From the NCBI RefSeq assembly GCF_027594825.1, contig NZ_CP088930.1:3099019-3163018 (forward strand): a stretch of DNA of 64,000 nt. The letters run 5' to 3'. This document shows positions 56,741 through 64,000 of the stretch, piece after piece. The translations under genes and the position numbers were made by a program. Position 1 is the stretch's first letter. Each line of letters starts with the position of its first letter. The DNA comes from Serratia liquefaciens. Its GTDB lineage: Bacteria > Pseudomonadota > Gammaproteobacteria > Enterobacterales > Enterobacteriaceae. Below the pieces are notes generated by a model, which ran no database searches, was not told the origin of the DNA, and was given only the letters and a program-made list of their open reading frames with translations.

Positions 56741-57097
56741 ATGAGTAAGCCGCCGCTGTTTTTTATCGCCGTGATTGCGTTGATCGCCGTACTGGCGACG
56801 CAGCGCTATTTCAATCAGCGCCGTACTGAAGCGGATAACGACCGGGCACCGGTGCGCAGTCTGCAGGTCACGGTGAGTGACAAACGTGAGTTTCCAGTCG
56901 CCAAGACCCGGGCACCGCAGCGGGAGCCGCTGGTCAATGAGCCGATGCATTATGAGGTGGTGTTTAGTCCGCAGGGTGGCGGTGAAGAGCTCCGGCTGCG
57001 GCTGAAGCCGTGGCAGTACAATCCGATTGAAAAAGGCGCACAGGGTACGTTGAGCATGCAGGGCACGCGCTTCGTCTCCTTTACCGCCCAGCCGTAG
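56741..57097 (+). CDS. yhhM: DUF2500 family protein YhhM
   Basis: 118-residue protein with one N-terminal membrane helix (MSKPPLFFIAVIALIAVLA) and a small beta-rich periplasmic domain ending GTLSMQGTRFVSF, almost the E. coli YhhM sequence. Function unknown. MSKPP at 56741 is chosen over ATGs two and six codons upstream. First backbone gene right of the recombinase island; convergent with yhhL. Confidence 0.92.
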   Translation: MSKPPLFFIAVIALIAVLATQRYFNQRRTEADNDRAPVRSLQVTVSDKREFPVAKTRAPQREPLVNEPMHYEVVFSPQGGGEELRLRLKPWQYNPIEKGAQGTLSMQGTRFVSFTAQP

Positions 57098-57116
57098 GGC
57101 GCCGGATCCGGCGCCC
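57097..57116. terminator. perfect 20-bp palindrome between convergent yhhM and yhhL
   Basis: GGGCGCCGGATCCGGCGCCC begins at the last base of the yhhM stop. It can fold to a GC-rich hairpin in both transcripts; the yhhL stop is 9 bases beyond. Confidence 0.6.
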
Positions 57117-57124
57117 ATGCGGGG

Positions 57125-57397
57125 TTATTTTCTTTTGATCGGCGGCTGTTTTTTCTGCCAGGCCAGCAGTTCGAAGACGCCAAAGATGAAGATCTTGGCT
57201 TCTTGCCAGTAGCTTATCGGCTGATCTTTCGGTTGCGTGGACTTCAGCAGAACCAATTGCAGCCCGTGCATTACCACCATAAAGAACAGCGCCACGTCGA
57301 TGAAATATTTCAGCGGCTTGGGAAAGGGGTGAAACAGATTGGAGAGCAGAAAGCCCCACACGCACAGCATCAGCAGGCGACCCAGATTAATCAGCAT
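57125..57397 (-). CDS. yhhL: DUF1145 family inner-membrane protein YhhL
   Basis: 90-residue protein with two to three hydrophobic helices (NLGRLLMLCVWGFLLSNLF and DVALFFMVVMHGLQLVLL) and a basic C-terminus. Corresponds to E. coli YhhL (89 residues). Function unknown. MLINLG at 57397 overlaps the rsmD 3' end by 11 bases, indicating co-translation with rsmD. Confidence 0.9.
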   Translation of the reverse strand: MLINLGRLLMLCVWGFLLSNLFHPFPKPLKYFIDVALFFMVVMHGLQLVLLKSTQPKDQPISYWQEAKIFIFGVFELLAWQKKQPPIKRK

Positions 57398-58007
57398 TTT
57401 CGGTTTTCTCTTGCGAACGGATATAAAGACGATAAGCCACCTGACCGGCGACTTTTTCACGGTGTAACTGCCAGTTGGCCGGGACATCAGCGGCGGCGCT
57501 TTCGGCTTCGGCCTCTACGTAGATCCAGGCCTCATCGGCCAGCCAGCCCTGCTGCTCCAGCAGCGTGACGGTTTCAGCCAGCAATCCTTTACGAAAAGGC
57601 GGATCGAGAAACACCACGTCAAACGGCTGAGCGGGAGTCGCCAGCCAGCTCAGCGCGTTGGTATTGACCACCTTGCCATTGCCCTGCAGCAGGGCCAGAT
57701 TTTTTTCCAGTTGCTGCGCCACCGGGCGCTCAAACTCCAACAGCGTGACGCTGCCGGCATAGCGCGACAGCGCTTCCAGGCCGAGTGCGCCGCTACCGGC
57801 GAAACAGTCCAGGCAACGTGCGCCCTGGATCACCGGCGCCAGCCAGTTGAACAGGGTTTCACGAACGCGATCGGTGGTTGGACGTAGCCCGGGGCTGTTG
57901 GGTACCGGCAGTTTTCGTCCGCGCCATTGGCCGCCGATAATGCGGATCTGCCCGGCCGCAGCCTGAGGCGCTTTTTTTGCCGATGCCCGTGGCGATATTC
58001 TTGTCAT
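57387..58007 (-). CDS. rsmD: 16S rRNA (guanine(966)-N2)-methyltransferase
   Basis: 206-residue SAM-dependent methyltransferase. RIIGGQWRGRKL near residue 22, TTDRVRETLFNWL near 44, SAM motif I LDCFAGSGALGLEALSR and the N2-guanine catalytic motif FLDPPF are all intact. Acts on assembled 30S particles. Divergent from ftsY, as in E. coli, with yhhL downstream. Confidence 0.96.
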   Translation of the reverse strand: MTRISPRASAKKAPQAAAGQIRIIGGQWRGRKLPVPNSPGLRPTTDRVRETLFNWLAPVIQGARCLDCFAGSGALGLEALSRYAGSVTLLEFERPVAQQLEKNLALLQGNGKVVNTNALSWLATPAQPFDVVFLDPPFRKGLLAETVTLLEQQGWLADEAWIYVEAEAESAAADVPANWQLHREKVAGQVAYRLYIRSQEKTENAD

Positions 58008-58228
58008 AGGTTTGCTTTGATGGTTTTTCTGGCGATGAGGCCGAATGAGTTAGCGATCAGTTGCCTCTATTCTACCGGTGAGACGCGCCGGGGGAAACGG
58101 TAAAACTTTGTTGCCTGATTTCACAGTGGAAAGCGTGCCGGATGCGTGTTGCTGGGCGAGGGAAAGTGATAGACTCGGCGAATTATTGTCAGCATAAGCA
58201 AGCCTTCGGTACGGAGTAGAGTCATAAC

Positions 58229-59929
<1,701 letters not shown>

Positions 59930-59934
59930 TACGG

Positions 59935-60606
59935 ATGATTCGCTTTGAACAGGTCAGTAAAGCTTATCTGGGCGGACGGCAGGCCCTGCAGGGGGTAGAT
60001 TTCCATCTGCGCCCGGCAGAGATGGCGTTTCTGACCGGCCATTCCGGCGCGGGGAAGAGTACCCTGCTGAAACTGATTTGTGGTATCGAACGGCCAAGCG
60101 CCGGCCATATTTGGTTTGGCGGCCATGACATCAGCCGGTTGAAAAACCGCGAGGTGCCGTTCCTGCGTCGTCAGATCGGCATGATTTTCCAGGACCACCA
60201 TTTGCTGCTGGATCGCACGGTGTATGACAACGTGGCGATGCCACTGATCATCGCCGGTGCCAGCACCGAAGACATCCGTCGCCGCGTTTCCGCTGCGTTG
60301 GACAAGGTCGGGCTGCTGGATAAGGCGAAAAACTTCCCGATTCAGCTTTCCGGCGGTGAGCAGCAACGCGTGGGTATCGCCCGTGCGGTGGTGAACAAGC
60401 CGGCGGTACTGCTGGCGGATGAGCCTACCGGTAACCTGGACGATGCGCTGTCGGAAGGCATTCTGCGCCTGTTCGAAGAGTTTAACCGCGTGGGTGTCAC
60501 CGTGCTGATGGCCACTCATGACACCGGGCTGATCGCTCGTCGCAATTACCGCATTCTGCGCCTGAGTCAGGGCCGCATGGCTGGAGGAGCGCATCATGGC
60601 GAATAA
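59935..60606 (+). CDS. ftsE: cell division ABC ATPase FtsE
   Basis: 223-residue ABC ATPase partnering FtsX; controls EnvC-activated amidases at the septum. Walker [10 protein letters not shown] (about residue 37), Q-loop FQDHH, signature LSGGEQQR and Walker [13 protein letters not shown] are intact. Five bases after ftsY and overlapping ftsX by 11 bases. Confidence 0.97.
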   Translation: MIRFEQVSKAYLGGRQALQGVDFHLRPAEMAFLTGHSGAGKSTLLKLICGIERPSAGHIWFGGHDISRLKNREVPFLRRQIGMIFQDHHLLLDRTVYDNVAMPLIIAGASTEDIRRRVSAALDKVGLLDKAKNFPIQLSGGEQQRVGIARAVVNKPAVLLADEPTGNLDDALSEGILRLFEEFNRVGVTVLMATHDTGLIARRNYRILRLSQGRMAGGAHHGE

Positions 60607-61549
60607 TGCAAAAACCGCCAAGAGCAAAGCGCTGCGTGGCGGCTGGCGGGAACAATGGCGCTATGCCTGGATGAACGCCGTCAAGGATATGCTGCGCCAG
60701 CCACTGGCTACGCTGCTGACGGTGATGGTAATCGCCATCTCCCTGACGCTGCCAAGCGTGTGTTATATCGTTTGGAAAAACGTCAGCACCGCGGCGACGC
60801 AGTGGTACCCCACGCCGCAGTTAACGGTGTACCTGGATAAATCCCTGGATGACGACGCGGCGGTGAAAGTGCTCGACGCCATCAAGGCGGAAGCCGGCGT
60901 AGAGAAAGTGAATTACCTGTCGCGTGAAGAGGCCCGGGGCGAGTTCCGCAACTGGTCCGGCTTTGGCGGCGCGCTGGACATGCTGGAAGAGAACCCGTTG
61001 CCGGCAGTGGCTATCATCACGCCGAAAATGAGCTTCCAAAGTTCCGACACCCTCAATACCCTGCGCGATCGCGTAGCGGCGGTGCAGGGTGTGGATGAAG
61101 TGCGAATGGACGACAGCTGGTTTGCCCGTCTGGCCGCACTGACCGGGTTGGTGGGGCAAGTGGCCGCGATGATCGGCGTGCTGATGGTGGTGGCGGTGTT
61201 CCTGGTGATCGGCAACAGCGTACGTCTGAGCATCTTCAGCCGTCGCGATACCATCAACGTGATGAAGCTGATTGGTGCCACCGACGGTTTCATCCTGCGG
61301 CCGTTCCTGAACGGCGGGGCGATGCTGGGCTTCTTTGGCGCATTGCTGTCGTTGCTGTTGTCCGGGGCGATGGTATGGCGGCTGGAGTCGGTGGTCACCG
61401 GCGTGGCCAAGGTGTTCGGTACCACCTTTACCCTGCACGGCCTGGGTTGGGACGAGGCGTTGCTGCTGCTGATTGTCTCTGCGATGATCGGCTGGATCGC
61501 CGCCTGGCTGGCGACGGTGCAACATTTACGCCGATTTACACCACAATAA
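60596..61549 (+). CDS. ftsX: cell division protein FtsX
   Basis: 317-residue inner-membrane protein with four helices. A basic cytoplasmic N-terminus and the first helix (about residues 38-58) are followed by a large periplasmic loop (about 60-190) that binds EnvC, then a C-terminal FtsX/MacB-type three-helix domain. [16 protein letters not shown] and the final helix are clear. Starts within ftsE. Confidence 0.96.
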   Translation: MANNAKTAKSKALRGGWREQWRYAWMNAVKDMLRQPLATLLTVMVIAISLTLPSVCYIVWKNVSTAATQWYPTPQLTVYLDKSLDDDAAVKVLDAIKAEAGVEKVNYLSREEARGEFRNWSGFGGALDMLEENPLPAVAIITPKMSFQSSDTLNTLRDRVAAVQGVDEVRMDDSWFARLAALTGLVGQVAAMIGVLMVVAVFLVIGNSVRLSIFSRRDTINVMKLIGATDGFILRPFLNGGAMLGFFGALLSLLLSGAMVWRLESVVTGVAKVFGTTFTLHGLGWDEALLLLIVSAMIGWIAAWLATVQHLRRFTPQ

Positions 61550-61864
61550 AGATTTTTTGGTATACTCTTCTCCTGCTGCTCCGAGCGTGTTGTGGGAGAA
61601 GAGCTACCGGCACTAATCTAAGCCTCATCCAGTCTCTTCTTAGCGCACAAATTCCCTATCGGCCTGAGTTTTCGTCACGTATTGTCATGCACAATGCGAT
61701 CGAAAAACTGTGAACTAATAGGGCGGAACGCGGTCAAAATCTGCAGCAAAATGTTATGGTGCCCGGCGTGTGGACCGCTTTTGCAATAGCAACTGCCGTA
61801 AAATCAATCTTTTCCCCGCCGTGACAATCACCTGCATGACCTGTTTTTTCAAGAGAGGGTTTGA
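61550..61864 (+). promoter_or_regulatory. rpoH promoter region including a sigmaE-type promoter
   Basis: 315 bases without a gene. GAACT-N17-TCAAA at 61712-61738 matches the sigmaE consensus and aligns exactly in spacing with E. coli rpoH P3. An extended -10 (TGGTATACT, about 61557-61565) directly after ftsX suggests a sigma70 P1-type promoter. The AT-rich leader just before the ATG, with the conserved first codons, is where the E. coli RNA thermometer folds; I did not model it here. Confidence 0.65.
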
Positions 61865-62722
61865 ATGACCAAAGAAATGCAAACTTTAGCTTTAGTGCCC
61901 CAGGGCAGTTTGGAAGCCTATATCCGGGCCGCCAACACCTATCCGATGCTGACGGCAGAGGAAGAGCGGGAGCTGGCTGAACGGCTGCATTATCAGGGCG
62001 ATCTGGAAGCCGCTAAGCAGCTCATCCTGTCTCACCTGCGCTTTGTCGCTCATATTGCCCGCAATTACTCCGGTTACGGCCTGCCGCAGGCAGACCTGAT
62101 CCAGGAAGGTAATATTGGCCTGATGAAAGCTGTTCGCCGCTTCAACCCAGAGGTTGGTGTGCGTCTGGTTTCCTTTGCGGTGCATTGGATCAAGGCAGAA
62201 ATTCACGAGTACGTACTGCGTAACTGGCGTATCGTTAAAGTGGCTACCACCAAAGCACAGCGCAAGCTGTTCTTTAACCTGCGTAAAACCAAGCAGCGTC
62301 TGGGCTGGTTCAATCAGGATGAGGTGGAATTGGTCGCTCGCGAGTTGGGTGTGACCAGCAAGGACGTCCGCGAGATGGAATCCCGCATGGCGGCGCAGGA
62401 CATGACGTTCGATCCTACGCCGGACGACGAAGCCCGTGATGGCCAGTCTATGGCGCCGGTGCTGTACCTGCAGGATAAAAGCTCGGACTTCGCCGAAGGC
62501 ATCGAGGAAGATAACTGGGAAAGCAACGCCGCAGACAAACTGGCCTATGCGCTGGAAGGTCTGGACGAGCGTAGCCAGCATATCATTCGTGCCCGCTGGT
62601 TGGATGACGACAATAAATCCACGCTGCAAGAGCTGGCCGATCAGTACGGTGTTTCCGCTGAGCGTGTGCGCCAGCTAGAAAAGAACGCCATGAAGAAATT
62701 GAAAATGGCGATCGAAGCCTAA
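61865..62722 (+). CDS. rpoH: heat-shock sigma factor RpoH (sigma32)
   Basis: 285-residue sigma factor. Region 2 [35 protein letters not shown], region 2.4 [16 protein letters not shown], the sigma32-specific RpoH box [15 protein letters not shown] (FtsH/DnaK-related control) and region 4.2 [20 protein letters not shown] are all present. Length is essentially that of E. coli (284). Adjacent to ftsYEX as in E. coli; a strong terminator follows. Confidence 0.98.
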   Translation: MTKEMQTLALVPQGSLEAYIRAANTYPMLTAEEERELAERLHYQGDLEAAKQLILSHLRFVAHIARNYSGYGLPQADLIQEGNIGLMKAVRRFNPEVGVRLVSFAVHWIKAEIHEYVLRNWRIVKVATTKAQRKLFFNLRKTKQRLGWFNQDEVELVARELGVTSKDVREMESRMAAQDMTFDPTPDDEARDGQSMAPVLYLQDKSSDFAEGIEEDNWESNAADKLAYALEGLDERSQHIIRARWLDDDNKSTLQELADQYGVSAERVRQLEKNAMKKLKMAIEA

Positions 62723-62737
62723 TCCCGCATAAGCGTT

Positions 62738-62764
62738 AAAAAGCCCGGCTAGCCGGGCTTTTTT
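62738..62764 (+). terminator. rpoH Rho-independent terminator
   Basis: 12-bp stem AAAAAGCCCGGC / GCCGGGCTTTTT with a TA loop and terminal T run; the A-rich left side also makes it work for the convergent gene. Confidence 0.92.
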
Positions 62765-62781
62765 GTGCCTGAAATTCGACG

Positions 62782-64000
62782 TTATGGCGTAACCGCCGCG
62801 AAATCTGGTGCCGGGCAATCGTAGCCAAACTTGTTGGCCCAGTTGTAACGCGTCCCGGTATTGATATAGCGCTGATACAGCGCCCGGCCGGTTTTCGCGT
62901 CACGCTTGATCACCCAACTGGCGGCATTGCACAGCACGGCGGCATAGGCCTGGCTTTTTGGCGGCAGTAAGTCGGCGGCCTGCTGCGCCAGATCAACCGC
63001 CTGCCAGCGGTAGTGCAGGAAGCGATTATCCTGTGGCGGCAATGCCGCTTTGGCCCGAGCCGCCTCTGCGTTGCTGATCCAGCTCTTATGCTTGAGCTCG
63101 CGCGTATCAAAGGCATCCCCCAGATAAGAATAGCCCGCGTCATAAATCGCATAATCTGGCGTCATCTCATAACCCGTGAATACCAGCCCCTGGCTGCGCA
63201 GCAGCGTTGCTGCCTGATAGTAGGCTTTGGCGCGCGCCAGTTTGTCAGCGGTTTTGTCCTGCGCCGCTTTCAGCGTATCGGCGTACTGTTGGGCAACCTG
63301 ACGATAGTTCGGGATATCAAAGTAGGCCATTGCTTCTTGAGGGCGTCCGGCGCGCATCAGCCGCCGCGCCAGCAGCTCGCGTAGTTGCACGTCCGGCGTC
63401 AGCGACTGGCCGTTGTACTCGTCGGGGTTGACCGGTTTCAACGGCGTAGCCGGGGCCGGTACATGCTTATCAACAAAGCCTTTCAGCTCATCGATGGTCA
63501 GCACGCGTTCGGCCACGTCGGCGACGTCCGCCCAGTAAATTTCTTTGCCGCGATAAAGGAAGTCCATTGCCTGCAGATAGTCGCCGCGATCCAGGGCCAG
63601 AATGGCCTGCTCCCCCGCGACCCGGCATTCGGGCACGATAGTTTCTGGCGTAAAGTCCGCGTTGCGCTGTTCGCCCCAGCTTTCATTGGAGGGGAACGCG
63701 GCCGCTGCTTTGGCGTAGTCTGCGGTGGCGGCTTTAACATCCCCGTCGCGCAGCGCCATCTTGGCGCGCAGCCACCAGGCCAAACCGCTGTCACCGGCAT
63801 GTTTCAGCAGGCTGGCGGCCATCGGGTACTGCCCGGCGCGATAGGCCAGCGCCGCCAGCCGATCGCTGCCGCTGAAGCCGCTTTTTACCGAGGCATCCAG
63901 CAGCGTCAGAATCTGGCTGATGATCTGCGCAGAACGGGTGCCGGTGCCGTCCGTGTCCGCCATTTGCAGATTGCTGCTGCGGGCAAACAGCTCAATGGTG
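62782..64000 (-). CDS. hypothetical helical-repeat protein, C-terminal part (5' end outside window)
   Basis: At least 406 codons, open to the right edge (the frame continues past the internal ATG at 63963 as T-I-E-L-F-A-R). Mostly alpha-helical with TPR/Sel1-like patterns: AALAYRAGQYPMAASLLKHAGDSGLAWWLRAKMALRDGD, then AILALDRGDYLQAMDFLYRG. The C-terminal part is rich in Tyr/Trp (RYNWANKFGYDCPAPDF). I do not recognise a named gene; it is convergent with rpoH, which is not the E. coli neighbour. Localisation cannot be judged without the N-terminus. Confidence 0.65.
   Translation of the reverse strand, partial: TIELFARSSNLQMADTDGTGTRSAQIISQILTLLDASVKSGFSGSDRLAALAYRAGQYPMAASLLKHAGDSGLAWWLRAKMALRDGDVKAATADYAKAAAAFPSNESWGEQRNADFTPETIVPECRVAGEQAILALDRGDYLQAMDFLYRGKEIYWADVADVAERVLTIDELKGFVDKHVPAPATPLKPVNPDEYNGQSLTPDVQLRELLARRLMRAGRPQEAMAYFDIPNYRQVAQQYADTLKAAQDKTADKLARAKAYYQAATLLRSQGLVFTGYEMTPDYAIYDAGYSYLGDAFDTRELKHKSWISNAEAARAKAALPPQDNRFLHYRWQAVDLAQQAADLLPPKSQAYAAVLCNAASWVIKRDAKTGRALYQRYINTGTRYNWANKFGYDCPAPDFAAVTP

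Overview
The window reads as a chromosomal segment of a Serratia-type enterobacterium. Almost every backbone gene has a close Escherichia coli counterpart in recognisable order: the ECA cluster end, thrP, argX-hisR-leuT-proM, glmZ, hemYXDC, cyaA, cyaY, lptM, dapF, xerC, uvrD, corA, pldA, recQ, pldB, yigL; then glpQT/glpABC; then dcrB, yhhQ, tusA, zntA, yhhN, yhhM, yhhL, rsmD, ftsYEX, rpoH. A 487-residue serralysin with its periplasmic inhibitor, and a 127-bp ERIC repeat, point to Serratia. The serralysin is close to but not identical with the S. marcescens enzyme as I remember it, so I do not name a species.

Layout. 1-7523: end of the enterobacterial common antigen operon, a threonine/serine permease and four tRNAs. 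7524-15481: the sRNA GlmZ with a sigma54-type promoter and GlrR-like sites, hemCDXY (leftward), and cyaA with a TTG start and a CRP-like site. 15560-24319: small lipoprotein, dapF-DUF484-xerC-yigB, LexA-controlled uvrD, a cupin, the corL leader peptide and corA, and an AbrB-family membrane protein. 24327-32090: rarD, a thioesterase, phospholipase A, recQ, amino-acid exporters, an ERIC element, lysophospholipase L2 and a HAD phosphatase. 32123-39107: divergent glycerol-3-phosphate genes glpTQ and glpABC. 39141-64000: the dcrB-to-rpoH block.

In that last block three accessory modules sit at consecutive backbone junctions. Between tusA and zntA is a three-gene outer-membrane operon: a barrel protein, a POTRA-less Omp85-like barrel and a DUF4056-like exported protein. 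Between zntA and yhhN is serralysin plus inhibitor. Between yhhN and yhhM is a 6-kb island with no structural fimbrial genes. It holds two FimB/FimE-type recombinases, a CaiF/GrlA-like regulator, a tandem-HTH LuxR-type protein, two further LuxR/RcsB-like proteins, two very small membrane proteins and two unknown proteins.

The most striking observation is inside this island. A 307-bp segment (53337-53643) is bounded by 23-bp inverted repeats with one mismatch. It contains a rightward terminator-like hairpin followed by a promoter that points out through the right repeat, and it abuts the 3' end of one recombinase. This is the architecture of the E. coli fimS phase switch, but here it appears to control a set of transcription regulators. 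As assembled, the promoter points away from the CaiF-like regulator operon and antisense into the recombinase. Inversion would aim it at the regulators.
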